Assembly (NCBI GenBank): GCA_036504735.1
Contig: DASXUQ010000005.1
Location: 465,377 to 529,376, forward strand
Length of the DNA stretch: 64,000 nt
Source of the DNA: a bacterium
Lineage (GTDB): Bacteria; Electryoneota; RPQS01
Reading direction: 5' to 3'
In this document: piece after piece, positions 10,089 to 19,931 of the stretch
Layout: the number at the start of each line of letters is the position of its first letter
Numbering within the stretch: the stretch's first letter is position 1
The notes under the pieces: generated by a model
The model's input: only the letters and a program-made list of their open reading frames with translations
The model's database searches: none
Told to the model about the DNA's origin: nothing
Position numbers and translations under genes: made by a program

Positions 10089-10115
10089 CGAATTTCGCTA
10101 TGATTCTCCCTGCCT

Positions 10116-13100
10116 TCAACGGCGTGCCTGCGTCTGGAGCTTTCGATTCCATTTCAGGTCGGCGGGAAGCAGTTCAGCAGCGCTGCGCGAGGCGGAAATC
10201 GTGGTACTGCTTTCCGTGAGAATGGCCTGGACCTCATAGTAGCGCGTGGGCAACGTGTCATCCCACTCGGCATACGTCGTATCACGGGTGATGATCAAGT
10301 CCTTATAGCCGTCGGCAAAATGGGTGGACACCGAGCCGCGAACCACATAGCGGCCGGCGCCGGGCACCGGGCTCCATGCGAGTTGAATGCCTGTGGGTAC
10401 GACGGCGATCACCAGGTCCTTGACCGGCACAGCCTCAGAGGGTGCGGTGGATCGGACGGCGATGTCACGCAGACGCCAGTAGCCATTACCAAAGAACTCG
10501 AAACGCAACGCGACGTTCTGCCGGCCCTGCATCCAACTCAGAGCAGCCGACGGCTGCACACCCTCTTCCAGCGCGCCTCCCCCCTGCTGGGTGAAGGCCC
10601 AGACCGAATGCGGGAAGGTTTGACCGCCGTCTGTGCTGCCGCTGACGCGGGCAAGCAGCCGCTGCTGCTCGGAAGTTTCACGCAAATACTGCCAGAAAGA
10701 CATGGCCGGATTTTGCAGGCGGGATGCGTCGAACACCTGTGTCGTATAGGCAATGGACTCGCCGTCGCGGGAGTGAAGTTCGAGCACCGGAATACCCTGC
10801 GGATACTGCGTGAGCGACCACGAACAGCCCTGGCCCGCCGTGATCCGCGAGGACAGCTCCGCAGCGCACGTTCCGGAAAGATCATCGGCGAAAATGCCGC
10901 CGGAATCCGGCGGGATGTCCAGCGGGATTTCGGGAGTGGTCACGGTGTAGTGCGCGGGACTCGCGTTTGTGGCGCGGACGCTGTAATAGACCGTTGTCCC
11001 GGCGGGAATCTCCTCAAGCGTTGTCCGGTAGCGGCCCGCTACGGCGTGCATGGGTATGGTGAGAATCATGCCGTCGCCGATACGATAGCGCAGGGATGCG
11101 CTCTGTACACCGCTAAGATCCTGCACATCCGCACTGATCGACACCGGAGCATGCACCGTGTAGACCGATGCTGACGCGAAAGAACGAACCGTGGGTGCCG
11201 ACGTGTCCATGCGGGCAGGGATGCCGAACCAGTTCAGGATGTCCCGAAAAAGATGCACGCGGGTGGACGGCAGCGTGGTATCGGCCAGCGCGCCGAGTTC
11301 GATGGAGCTGCCTACCGTGCGATAGGTCGCACCCGCATAGGCGATGCACAAGGGATAGACCGCGCCGGGGCGCACATTGCGCAGAATCGTGACGGCGTTA
11401 TCGAGGGGGGCGAGCCGGTCAATAAAGCTGTTCTCACCCGCGTATCGGAATTCATAAGGCGCAAAGGCGGTTCCGGTTTCACCCTGTACCGGTCCGGCAT
11501 CGGATGAGCCGTCCTGCATGCCGCGGATGTGAAAGTACGGATGCAGCGGAGTCTCTTCATCGAAGACCCACACGTCGCCGCCTTCCCAGTAGCAGTTGCC
11601 GCCGCTATCGAGATACTGTGCGATGCGCGCGGCTTCGGCTTGCGGCAGCGATACGACATTGGGGAAAACGCCGCAGAAGATCCAGATGGACATGTAGCGG
11701 GACAGATCCGGTGGCAGATCCTGTGCGCGCTCATGCTCCACACCGAGCGCGCTCAAAGCGTCCTGCACGGCGTCAATCGGCTGCGGCATAGGATCGAGTT
11801 CGTAGAGGAACACCGGAATCTGCCCAATCCGCGCGCTGCCGATTCCGGTAACCGGTGCGGCATGGGCCGCTGACAGTTCATAGCCGTAGGTGAACTCGAA
11901 GCCGCGCGGTACGGTGCTGTCAGCCCGCAGGAAGGCGGTCGCAACCAGCGTGTCGCCGGCAGCGATGGATGGCGAATCCAACTGCACGTCCAGAATGTGC
12001 ACCGCTGGGTCTGCCGTGCGAATCGAGCACGCGGGAGACCAGGCGCGGTCGCTGCCGGAATTGGGGAATTTCAAATGCAGGGCCAGGCGTTCGCCGGCAT
12101 TGGGATTGCCGTCGCCGTCGCCGGAATCTTCCTGCAGAGATGCGCTTCCAAAAACCAAGCGCGGAGCATGAAGCACCAGCGGATAGATGGTAACACTGCT
12201 GTCGCCGTTGCCGGGCAGCGTTACCACACGCAACAGCGCGACGTCCTGATCGTTGACGGAATCCGACACCGCGACGCGGAGCGATTCCGGAGCATGGACC
12301 GTTTGCCCCGAAGCAATGGAAGGCAGCGTTAAGGCCTGGGACGATAAGATCAGGCGGATGTCTTCACAGGAGACTCGAACGAGACCTTCCGGCGAGGCGG
12401 CCCTGCCGGAATTGAAAAACGAAAATTGCAGAGCGCAGCTTTCGGAGCGGTCCGCCTGATGATCATTGTCCCCGGTCGCATCCATCACCCGCACGGCATT
12501 CAGCGTCAGATGCGCGGTAGTGTCAGACACAATCGAGATGGCACGCATGGCCGGGATGGCATTGTGTCCGGTTACGGTCAGATGCAGCGTGCCGGGAACG
12601 GTCAGTTGCAGCGGAATCGACACCTGTCCCAGCGAATCCGTGTGGTAGACTTGATAGAGCCGCGCCGAGTCATCCATCAGGCAAATAGCGGCTCCCGCAA
12701 CGAGCTGACTGCCACGCTGCACGGACACGGGCAATCCGGTCGAATGCAGCGGAAGCGTGGACGGCGCATTGACCGTCAGCGATTCAGGAATGGCGGAGAA
12801 CACGTGCATGGACGGATCACCAAGCAGCACGAATTGCTGAATGGTCTCTTCCGTGACACCGCCCGAAGGCTGCGGGAAGGATTGCGCCGTCGCCAGACGG
12901 CCAAGGTCGGCAGCGGTGCCGAGACGGTCACATCCCTGCAGGAAGACGGCGCGCAGCATGCCAAGGCCGAGAGTATCCGAGTAGTAAAACGGCGTGCGCT
13001 CCGTGGCGCCGAAATAGGCGACAGGTCCACGGCCCCCCGGCTCGGGGAGCCAGTGCTCGGCGAACGATTCACCGGGATAATCCAGGTCTGCCGTGGCACA

Positions 13101-14483
13101 GGCTACCGAAATAACAATGGGCGCAGCCTCCGACGTGACCTGTTCCTGATTGCCATTCACAAAATTCGGGTGGATCGAACTCCAGCCCTGGGCGAAGCCA
13201 TGACCGATGTAGAAGATCCATTGCCGCCCCGCATTCATCGATGTGAGGAAATTGGAGAGCGTAGTCGTCTGGGGCTCCTGCAACTGGTCGACGGTATCCA
13301 TGCCGCTGGAGCGGAGCAGGTTGCCGACGTAGATGCCATGTTGCGGATCCACGCCGGAGTTGCTGGACACGACCAGGCCTTTGAAGTTGCGTTCGGGCAC
13401 GGCGTCACGTTCATAGGAAAGCAATCGGTTGACCCAGACTTCGCAGTCATCTACCGTCTGGCAGGGAATGCGCCCAATGGAAATATCCGGCAGATAATCG
13501 TCATCGGACAGCAGGCTGTAGGGATGATCGGTCAGGCTGTTGTTCAAGCCGTAGAACGCCGGGATGACATTCACGTCGCCGACAATCAACAGATAGCCGG
13601 GAGTAGGACGCAACGTATCACACACGCCGCGAATGTAGGTGCGCAGCGCCGGACCGTTGGACGCCACGTGCGAGTAGATGGCCGTGTGAACAAGCACGCC
13701 GGTCTGCGCCTTCCAGGCGATGAACGGCTGAAGCGCGGGAAGGAACTGCGGCTCGGTAATCAGCAGCATCTGTTCCGGATTACCCGCTTCACTGGACTCC
13801 TGCCCGCGTGTCATCAGCAACCGCACGAGCAGATCCCGGGTGGAAGCGGGCAACCGCCCGTCGGAATCGAGCGCCGCACGCCCCGCATGAGTAACGCGAA
13901 CGCGCATCCGGGTGTGAATGATGCACTCTCCAGTGCCGGCGTTGGTCTGGAACGGCGAAAAGGTAACGAGTGCCACCTGGGCGCGGCCAATGCCGCCGCG
14001 CAATGTGACCGTTACCGAGTGAACAGGATACGTCTGATGTCCGGTATAGAACTGCGGTGCGGGATCACGGCGCAGTTCCAAACTCTGGTCACGATCGAGA
14101 GGATCGGCGGCGGGGCGGATGGCTCCGTACGCACGATGCAGCGTATCGTCCTCCACAATGGCGACGTCGGCGGACGCAGAACTGATCTGCACGAAGGCGG
14201 ACAGTTGCGGAACTTCCGGCCAGCCACTCTGCGCAGCATTCACCATACCGGGAACGGCGAGCGTGGTCCACGCCTGACCGACGGCACTGTCACGGCCAGC
14301 GTACACCGCGCTCAGGCGAAATTCGAGCACGGTTTCGCCGCGGTTTTCGGAAACGACAGAAACCGTCGCGACGGCAGGGCCGGACGGGTCAAGCAACTCG
14401 GCGACCGGCCCGGTCTGGGCGGCCGCGAGAGTTATCAACAAAATGATGTGGATAAGTACGAGAAGCAGCCGATGTTGATACAT
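10116..14483 (-). CDS. Gingipain-like cysteine protease (C25), multidomain, secreted
   Basis: This is a 1,455-residue protein with a Sec signal peptide ending near AAAQ (residue 23). Residues about 30-220 form a C25-type propeptide. The catalytic caspase-like domain (about 235-570) has both active residues: His428 in YIGHGFAQGW and Cys462 in ISVACATADLD, followed by the FGATERT strand. The rest consists of Ig-like and fibronectin-like beta domains, one long GATase-like insert ('IWIFCGVFPN') and a lectin-like sandwich near the C-terminus. Unlike true gingipains no T9SS C-terminal domain is seen; the chain ends in a fibronectin-like repeat and a basic tail. It could be released to the periplasm or use an unrecognised signal. 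It is transcribed alone, with csp upstream and a hairpin downstream. Confidence 0.88.
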   Translation of the reverse strand: MYQHRLLLVLIHIILLITLAAAQTGPVAELLDPSGPAVATVSVVSENRGETVLEFRLSAVYAGRDSAVGQAWTTLAVPGMVNAAQSGWPEVPQLSAFVQISSASADVAIVEDDTLHRAYGAIRPAADPLDRDQSLELRRDPAPQFYTGHQTYPVHSVTVTLRGGIGRAQVALVTFSPFQTNAGTGECIIHTRMRVRVTHAGRAALDSDGRLPASTRDLLVRLLMTRGQESSEAGNPEQMLLITEPQFLPALQPFIAWKAQTGVLVHTAIYSHVASNGPALRTYIRGVCDTLRPTPGYLLIVGDVNVIPAFYGLNNSLTDHPYSLLSDDDYLPDISIGRIPCQTVDDCEVWVNRLLSYERDAVPERNFKGLVVSSNSGVDPQHGIYVGNLLRSSGMDTVDQLQEPQTTTLSNFLTSMNAGRQWIFYIGHGFAQGWSSIHPNFVNGNQEQVTSEAAPIVISVACATADLDYPGESFAEHWLPEPGGRGPVAYFGATERTPFYYSDTLGLGMLRAVFLQGCDRLGTAADLGRLATAQSFPQPSGGVTEETIQQFVLLGDPSMHVFSAIPESLTVNAPSTLPLHSTGLPVSVQRGSQLVAGAAICLMDDSARLYQVYHTDSLGQVSIPLQLTVPGTLHLTVTGHNAIPAMRAISIVSDTTAHLTLNAVRVMDATGDNDHQADRSESCALQFSFFNSGRAASPEGLVRVSCEDIRLILSSQALTLPSIASGQTVHAPESLRVAVSDSVNDQDVALLRVVTLPGNGDSSVTIYPLVLHAPRLVFGSASLQEDSGDGDGNPNAGERLALHLKFPNSGSDRAWSPACSIRTADPAVHILDVQLDSPSIAAGDTLVATAFLRADSTVPRGFEFTYGYELSAAHAAPVTGIGSARIGQIPVFLYELDPMPQPIDAVQDALSALGVEHERAQDLPPDLSRYMSIWIFCGVFPNVVSLPQAEAARIAQYLDSGGNCYWEGGDVWVFDEETPLHPYFHIRGMQDGSSDAGPVQGETGTAFAPYEFRYAGENSFIDRLAPLDNAVTILRNVRPGAVYPLCIAYAGATYRTVGSSIELGALADTTLPSTRVHLFRDILNWFGIPARMDTSAPTVRSFASASVYTVHAPVSISADVQDLSGVQSASLRYRIGDGMILTIPMHAVAGRYRTTLEEIPAGTTVYYSVRATNASPAHYTVTTPEIPLDIPPDSGGIFADDLSGTCAAELSSRITAGQGCSWSLTQYPQGIPVLELHSRDGESIAYTTQVFDASRLQNPAMSFWQYLRETSEQQRLLARVSGSTDGGQTFPHSVWAFTQQGGGALEEGVQPSAALSWMQGRQNVALRFEFFGNGYWRLRDIAVRSTAPSEAVPVKDLVIAVVPTGIQLAWSPVPGAGRYVVRGSVSTHFADGYKDLIITRDTTYAEWDDTLPTRYYEVQAILTESSTTISASRSAAELLPADLKWNRKLQTQARR

Positions 14484-14549
14484 GTCTACGTTGGTCTTCT
14501 GGTGCGTTCAGACCGTCAAGACTTGCAAAATGTCTGCCCCATAATATAC

Positions 14550-14584
14550 AAAATAAAAGGGTCATCAGCTATCGCCGATGACCC
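14550..14584 (-). terminator. Intrinsic terminator after the cold-shock gene
   Basis: On the minus strand an 8-bp stem (GGGTCATC with GATGACCC), extended by further pairs inside, is followed by TTTTATTTTG. It lies 24 bp beyond the cold-shock stop codon. Confidence 0.8.
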
Positions 14585-14607
14585 GTGTCAACTGGTTTCG
14601 AACGTCT

Positions 14608-14847
14608 CTATTGCGGTTTCAAGACCACAACATGGAAGGCTTGATGCCCCTTGGGGCCCGGTACTTTTTCGAAACTTACGCGGTCGCCGGGCTCAAGAAC
14701 CCGATAACCTTTTCCGGTAATGGACGAGAAGTGGACAAAGATCTCCTCTCCCCCATTCGTCTCAATAAATCCGAAGCCCTTCTTGGTCGAAAACCATTTT
14801 ACAGTCCCCTGATCGGTGGACTGACTGGCGTTTCTGACTGCTTGCAT
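14608..14847 (-). CDS. Cold-shock domain protein
   Basis: The protein has 79 residues. A single cold-shock OB-fold holds both RNA-binding motifs, RNP1 (KGFGFIE, 23-29) and RNP2 (EEIFVHFSSI, 34-43), preceded by GTVKWFSTKK. It has an N-terminal extension of about 13 residues compared with CspA. The family binds single-stranded RNA/DNA and melts mRNA secondary structure. It is monocistronic in appearance: 64 bp after the gamma-carbonic-anhydrase gene and followed by its own terminator. Confidence 0.95.
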   Translation of the reverse strand: MQAVRNASQSTDQGTVKWFSTKKGFGFIETNGGEEIFVHFSSITGKGYRVLEPGDRVSFEKVPGPKGHQAFHVVVLKPQ

Positions 14848-14911
14848 TCCCCACTCACAAGTGAATTGTTAGAATAAACAACGTATTGGTGCCCGAGCGG
14901 CACGTGCAGGA

Positions 14912-15448
14912 TCAGACTGGAATCTCCGCATTCATATAATGCAGGCGGTACAGCACATAGTGTTCCGCCGTGTTTAGCAATTCCAGCTTTTCCTCCGGCT
15001 TTAGATCACGTTTCTTCACCGCCGGTATGCCTGCCCAAAGTTCTCCCGATGGGACATGAGTGCCTTCCCGGACCACAGAACCGGCGGCAATCAGGCTCTG
15101 GCTGCCGACGACGACGTGGTCAAGCACCCGGGCACCGATTCCTACCAGACAGCCCATCTGCAGCGTACAGCCGTGCAGCATGGCTCCATGACCGACAGAC
15201 ACCTTGTCCTCAATCGTGAGCGCGGCATCGGCCACGTTCACATGACAGATCACCCCATCCTGAAGATTCACCTTGCTGCCAATGCGAATGCGATTGACAT
15301 CCCCGCGGATCACGGCCGCGAACCAGACAGAAGATTCGGGTCCGATAACGGTATCGCCAATGACCACTGCGCCCGGTGCGATCCAAGCGGTCGGATGAAT
15401 CGTCGGAAACTGCCCTTCAAAGGGTAGAATAATGGGCTCTTTCACCAT
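14912..15448 (-). CDS. Gamma-class carbonic anhydrase-like left-handed beta-helix protein
   Basis: The protein has 178 residues from the ATG at 15448, the family's usual length; the longer frame adds 43 unrelated residues. It shows hexapeptide repeats of the trimeric beta-helix fold (AWIAPGAVVIGDTVIGPESSV). The three zinc-ligand histidines appear in the family layout: one in VICHVNV and two in VGHGAMLHGC. The Arg/Asp/Gln positions of the active site are represented by RGDVNRI and NLQDG. Family members include CamH-type carbonic anhydrases and the YrdA/PaaY group; real activity is uncertain. It has weak ribosome-binding sequence. Confidence 0.9.
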   Translation of the reverse strand: MVKEPIILPFEGQFPTIHPTAWIAPGAVVIGDTVIGPESSVWFAAVIRGDVNRIRIGSKVNLQDGVICHVNVADAALTIEDKVSVGHGAMLHGCTLQMGCLVGIGARVLDHVVVGSQSLIAAGSVVREGTHVPSGELWAGIPAVKKRDLKPEEKLELLNTAEHYVLYRLHYMNAEIPV

Positions 15449-15652
15449 AGTTATACGATCTGACTGCCCCAAAGTTGCGCCTCTTGCGAAAACTGTGACA
15501 TTAATGTATGCTGAACAGAATGGCAGATTGCCATAAAGGGGAAAGGGGTTGCAGAGTATCAGCACTTTACCCGACAACTCATCAAAGATCAGATATCTGA
15601 GGCTTTGTCCGTCACGTCGCGACGCACAAAGACCATCTGCACCCCGGTAGAA

Positions 15653-18600
15653 TTACTCGCTGTGAGTAGACCCTGCGGGAGGAAGCAGATTGGCAACCGC
15701 CCATTCCTTCCGGTAGGTAATTACCGCCGAGGCCGTTCCGAGAGGGGCACGGACCTGAATGTAGCGGATATTGCTGGGGAAAGGCATCGGCGTGGTTCCG
15801 CTGTGCCAGTTTTCCCACTGCACCAGCTTAAGGTCATCGAAGTTGGCGTAACCGGTCCCGGTGGCCGGGGAGAGCAGACGGAGCTTAATGTCGTAGCAGT
15901 AGCCATACTGCGGATCCACCAGATCCCGCCAGTATTGCGTCCAGCCAAAGGTCCCATCCTGCGGGCCGGCGACAAGAACGGAATCAATAAGATGACCGCC
16001 GGAGCGCGCATCCCAGAACTCGAACTGCAACGCAATGTCATTGCCATTCTGCCCGCGAACCCAACCGGACATGGTGCAATTGGCGCCGTAAGGGAATACC
16101 TGGCGATACACCAGATTGGTGGATACGCTGTTGGAGCCGCCGCCGGAGCGGTTCAGCCCGATGCTGCGGCGTCCGGCATGGAAGGTGACGGTGTCATACT
16201 TTTCGTAGGCGCTGTTCAGATTCCACGGCGTCGCGCCTTCCGCTTCAATGTTGCCCCACATCAGCAACTCGCGGCCCACGCGGTACTGGCCGCCTGCAGT
16301 TCCCTGAAGAGTAACGCTCACCGGATAACCGTCATCCCGCAGGTAAAACGGCGCGGAATAGGCAAAGCTGTCACGGTTGGTCAGGGCAAGAGTATCGGTG
16401 TAATTTACGCCACTGCGGCTCCATGCCGTAGTGTCCATGACAATGAACGACGAATCCGCGAGGGGCTGGCGGATGGTCCACGTGCGCATCGGACGGGACA
16501 ATTCCGCAATGTAATCGAGAATCGCACCGCCGAGGTAGCCCGTGGCGACGCTGGGGATGTAGCGGTCAATGAAGACGGGATGCACGACGAAACTGCTGAC
16601 GCTGTGGTTGTCCGCCAGTTGCGCCTGAATCGCCATGGAGACGAAGGTCTCAGGCAATTGCTGGTCAAAGGCGAAATTGCCCATGCTGTGAGCGATCACA
16701 TGGCCGTCATACACCTGGCACCCCTGAATAACGTGGGGGTGATGGTTGATGACCAGATCGGCGCCCATGTCGATGGCGTACTTGCGCAGAGCCACGTCAC
16801 CGGTGTCGGGCAGCAAACTTGTGATCAGGGGCGGCTGATCCTCATCGTCAACATCCTGCTGCATGCGTTGCTGGAGGGTCGGCGGCTCGGTGGCATATTC
16901 GATGCCCGAATGCACCTGAACGATCACCACATCCGCAACCTGCCGCGCCGCAGGAATGGTCTGCTCGATGCTCACCCGGTCCCACATGGCAAAACCGGGC
17001 TTGGCGGGTCCTGCTCCCATGAAGGGCTGCTCATTGTCCGCCGAGCCATCGCGGTTGCAATAGGATAGAATGGCGACACACAGGCCATTCTGCGAGAAGA
17101 AGACGGGCTGCCGGGCCACTTCATCATTGCCGCCGGTTCCGGTGGAGAGGATTTGCAGGGAGTCCAGAAGATGCTTGGTGTCGATCATCCCCTGCTCCAT
17201 GTAATCCATACTGTGGTTGTTGGCGAGGGCCAGGAATTCAAAGCCGGCAAACTTCAACGCTTCGGTGTACTGGGGGCGTCCCTTGAAGTAAATAGATTTG
17301 GTGGGGTGATGGCGATTGCTGTTGGTGAACGGACATTCGAGGTTGGCCATAGCCAGATCCACCGACTGCAGCAGCGGTTGAATGCGTCCGAAGATGGAAT
17401 CCGGCCCATAGGTATCAATGACGCCGCCGTTGTCTTCATAGCGCCGCGCGATCATGACGTCGCCGCCCCAGAGCGTGCTGATATGGCGCGAGGCGGTATA
17501 GGACGTGTCGGACACCTGCTGAGTAATGTAATCGGCACGGTCGGACGTGTCGATCACACTCAGCGTTACGACATAGGAACCGTGCGAGCGGTAGCGGTGA
17601 ACGGGATTGGTCGTATAGGCGGATGTGCCGTCGCCGAAGCTCCAGAACTCGCGATAAAGCGGGCCTTCCGGGTCGCAGCCCATCGAGCAGAAGGTGACCT
17701 CCATGGTATCCACGGACGGTCGGTTGGTGATCTGCCAGTGGAAGCGGGCCACAGGCGGCAAACTGATGGACCCGGTGACATCGCGGATTTCGTCGATGCG
17801 CAGAACTCCAGCGGCCCCGGAATCGTCATTGTCATTAGCAAACAGTAACTGGCGGACAAGCGGATAGTAGCCAAAACGGCCCATCCAGTCATCACCGACG
17901 GGAAGGTCGAGCAGCACCCACTGGCTGTCGGGATACCAGCCCTGATAGGTGTTGTTCCACGCTTCGGATTGCTGCATGCGGGTGCCCCAGAGGGGATACC
18001 ACATCTCGTTGGCGCTGTCTGCCATGCCGAAAGCCTGCATGGTGCCCACACGCATGGACTTTGCCGCAACGCGCCAGATGGAGCCGGCGTGCAGGCGAGC
18101 GGTGTCGGTAATCTGCTCGCGCTTCCATGTGTTGCCGTAGAGTTCGATGCAGCGTCCGGAGGTGTTGTAGGCGCCATCCTGTAAGGGCCGCCAGGCATCC
18201 GGATCGCTGTCCTGCGCGGCCGAATAGGTTTGCAGGAGGAACATGCCGTCAAAATTCTCGATGACCTGATAGTTGGTGGAAGTCCCCTGGTCCCAGTGGG
18301 CGGCAATTCGGTAATAGGCCCGAGGATGGGTGGCCAGAAAATCCGCCGATTCGAGCCATGTGGAGCTGTCATGCACCGTGGCGACCTGCTGCAAATCCGA
18401 CAGGTTGGCATTGGTGGCGCGGAAGATCATCCAGTCGGTGACACCGGACAGCGGTTCCCATCGGAGCCGGAGCGTGTTGCCTTGCGGATAAAGTGTCACC
18501 CGGAAGAGCGTATCACACTCGTCGAGGCGGAGCGGCGGACGAGTCTTCTGTTGCGGCTTGAGGGGCATGCTGGAATAGCTGACCAGGCAGGCGGCAAGCG

Positions 18601-18673
18601 ACAGGGCAAAAACAAGGAGTATCTTGATTCGAGCCACGGTTGTCTCGCAGGTCGGTGAATGAGTTCTATGCAT
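15653..18673 (-). CDS. CapA-family (PgsA-like) lipoprotein with PKD domain
   Basis: The protein has 1,006 residues from the ATG at 18673; the upstream in-frame ATG at 18787 adds 38 residues without signal character. The hydrophobic start ends in LAAC, a plausible lipobox, so a lipoprotein is likely. A fibronectin-like domain and a lectin-like sandwich are followed by a PKD domain (FWSFGDGTSAYTTNPVHRY). The CapA/PGA-synthesis metallophosphatase-like domain comes next: GGDVMIAR, AMANLECPFT, LALANNHSMDY, VQVHSGIEY, NHHPHVIQG and HSMGNFAFDQ. The C-terminus holds another carbohydrate-binding-like sandwich. CapA relatives take part in poly-gamma-glutamate or capsule production, but here the catalytic domain sits inside a large surface protein. 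TTGACA at 38 nt upstream could be its -35 box. Confidence 0.85.
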   Translation of the reverse strand: MHRTHSPTCETTVARIKILLVFALSLAACLVSYSSMPLKPQQKTRPPLRLDECDTLFRVTLYPQGNTLRLRWEPLSGVTDWMIFRATNANLSDLQQVATVHDSSTWLESADFLATHPRAYYRIAAHWDQGTSTNYQVIENFDGMFLLQTYSAAQDSDPDAWRPLQDGAYNTSGRCIELYGNTWKREQITDTARLHAGSIWRVAAKSMRVGTMQAFGMADSANEMWYPLWGTRMQQSEAWNNTYQGWYPDSQWVLLDLPVGDDWMGRFGYYPLVRQLLFANDNDDSGAAGVLRIDEIRDVTGSISLPPVARFHWQITNRPSVDTMEVTFCSMGCDPEGPLYREFWSFGDGTSAYTTNPVHRYRSHGSYVVTLSVIDTSDRADYITQQVSDTSYTASRHISTLWGGDVMIARRYEDNGGVIDTYGPDSIFGRIQPLLQSVDLAMANLECPFTNSNRHHPTKSIYFKGRPQYTEALKFAGFEFLALANNHSMDYMEQGMIDTKHLLDSLQILSTGTGGNDEVARQPVFFSQNGLCVAILSYCNRDGSADNEQPFMGAGPAKPGFAMWDRVSIEQTIPAARQVADVVIVQVHSGIEYATEPPTLQQRMQQDVDDEDQPPLITSLLPDTGDVALRKYAIDMGADLVINHHPHVIQGCQVYDGHVIAHSMGNFAFDQQLPETFVSMAIQAQLADNHSVSSFVVHPVFIDRYIPSVATGYLGGAILDYIAELSRPMRTWTIRQPLADSSFIVMDTTAWSRSGVNYTDTLALTNRDSFAYSAPFYLRDDGYPVSVTLQGTAGGQYRVGRELLMWGNIEAEGATPWNLNSAYEKYDTVTFHAGRRSIGLNRSGGGSNSVSTNLVYRQVFPYGANCTMSGWVRGQNGNDIALQFEFWDARSGGHLIDSVLVAGPQDGTFGWTQYWRDLVDPQYGYCYDIKLRLLSPATGTGYANFDDLKLVQWENWHSGTTPMPFPSNIRYIQVRAPLGTASAVITYRKEWAVANLLPPAGSTHSE

Positions 18674-19084
18674 CTGTAAGAAAGAGTATTGAAAGCGATA
18701 TGTCAAGCATTTGACGATTTGTCGCACCGCCCGAAGAGAGTGTTTACTTTCTGTAATATCAACACTTAATGTGACTGACCGGTTCAATGTTCATTCAGGT
18801 GGCGTGTTTGGAGGCATGAGACACTGCGGCATAGCGCAAAAATGGGTTCTCATTCGGACCTTTACCTCGAGTGTGCTCCGTGGCACGTGCGAGACAGGTG
18901 GCTCGCTTCGCATGGAGCATGAACACATGTGCATAAAGTCCTTACAAGGCGTGCGTGGGGGTTTTGCGCTTGCCTTTTCAGTTGGAAAGACTTAGATTTA
19001 GTGGAATAGCTGTGATCAGGCACGCGTTTGATAATCGATAGACGAATCCGGTTTGCGTGCGACCAGATTCCCTTCCCGGCAGTT
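18674..19084. other. Divergent intergenic region between capA-like gene and amn
   Basis: This 411-bp region separates divergent genes. It contains the amn promoter and the upstream sequence of the CapA-like gene. Short frames on both strands have no recognisable content. No RNA gene or repeat was seen. Confidence 0.6.
18970..18998 (+). promoter_or_regulatory. Promoter for amn
   Basis: TTGCCT, a 17-bp spacer and TAGATT are seen. The expected transcript start near 19005 gives a leader of about 80 nt to the ATG at 19085. Confidence 0.6.
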
Positions 19085-19858
19085 ATGATCACCAAAGACG
19101 AAATCGTCCGCAACTGGCTTCCCCGCTACACGGGAACGCCGCTCGAAGAGTTTTCCGAGTACATTCTGCTGGTGAACTTCGAGGATTATGTCGAGAAGTT
19201 CGCGCGGGAAAACGATTGCCAGATCCGTGGCGTCGGCGGCCCGATGCAGACGGCGAGCAGCAAGGACGGGATCACGATCATCAATTTCGGCATTGGTTCG
19301 CCGAATGCGGCCACGATCATGGATCTGCTGTCAGCCATCAAGCCCAAAGCCTGCCTGTTTCTGGGCAAGTGCGGTGGGCTGAAGAAGAAGGTCAACGCGG
19401 GGGATTTCATACTGCCGATCGGCGCCCTGCGCGAAGGCTCAGCGTCATCGCTTTATTTCCCCCCTGAAGTTCCCGCTCTGCCATCGTTCAACCTGCAGAA
19501 GACCGTGGCGCAGGTCATCAACCGTCATGGCCGGGAATATTACACCGGCACCGTCTACTCGACCAACCGCCGGGTATGGGAACATGATGAGAAGTTCCAC
19601 CAGTATCTGAGTGACGTGCGCGCCATTGGTATCGACATGGAGTGCTCGACGATCTTTCTGGTGGGTTTTGCGAATCATATTCCGAAAGGCGCGCTGCTGC
19701 TGGTGACGGATACGCCGATGGTGCCGGAAGGCGTCAAGACGAGCGCCTCCGATCAACAGGTTACGGCGAAGTTTGCCGACCTGCATTTGCAGATTGGCGT
19801 TGAGGCGCTGCGCGAACTCAAAGTCAGCGGCGAAAGTGTCAAGCATCTGAAATTCTGA
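19085..19858 (+). CDS. amn: AMP nucleosidase
   Basis: The protein has 257 residues and belongs to the short, catalytic-domain-only form known from Bacteroidota, rather than the longer E. coli Amn. It hydrolyses AMP to adenine and ribose 5-phosphate. Phosphorylase-superfamily landmarks are INFGIGSPNAATIMDLL, FLGKCGGLKKKV with DFILPIGALREGSAS, and the ribose/base site IGIDMECSTIF. The ATG at 19085 gives the family's usual start (ITKDEIVRNWLPRYTGTPLEEF); a TTG at 19028 would add 19 residues. It is followed after 73 bp by the transporter gene on the same strand. Confidence 0.93.
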   Translation: MITKDEIVRNWLPRYTGTPLEEFSEYILLVNFEDYVEKFARENDCQIRGVGGPMQTASSKDGITIINFGIGSPNAATIMDLLSAIKPKACLFLGKCGGLKKKVNAGDFILPIGALREGSASSLYFPPEVPALPSFNLQKTVAQVINRHGREYYTGTVYSTNRRVWEHDEKFHQYLSDVRAIGIDMECSTIFLVGFANHIPKGALLLVTDTPMVPEGVKTSASDQQVTAKFADLHLQIGVEALRELKVSGESVKHLKF

Positions 19859-19931
19859 CGTCCTCGCGATACATCCCCACGCATCTCCACGATAAGCCCT
19901 TCCGCTTTTTTCACGCATAGGAAATTTGTTC

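Noticed and set aside
12426-14720. 764-residue plus-strand open frame
   Set aside because: It is antisense to the C25 protease with its catalytic His and Cys; no domain is seen in the plus frame.
15605-17068. 487-residue plus-strand open frame
   Set aside because: It is antisense to the CapA-like gene, which keeps its family motifs throughout this span.
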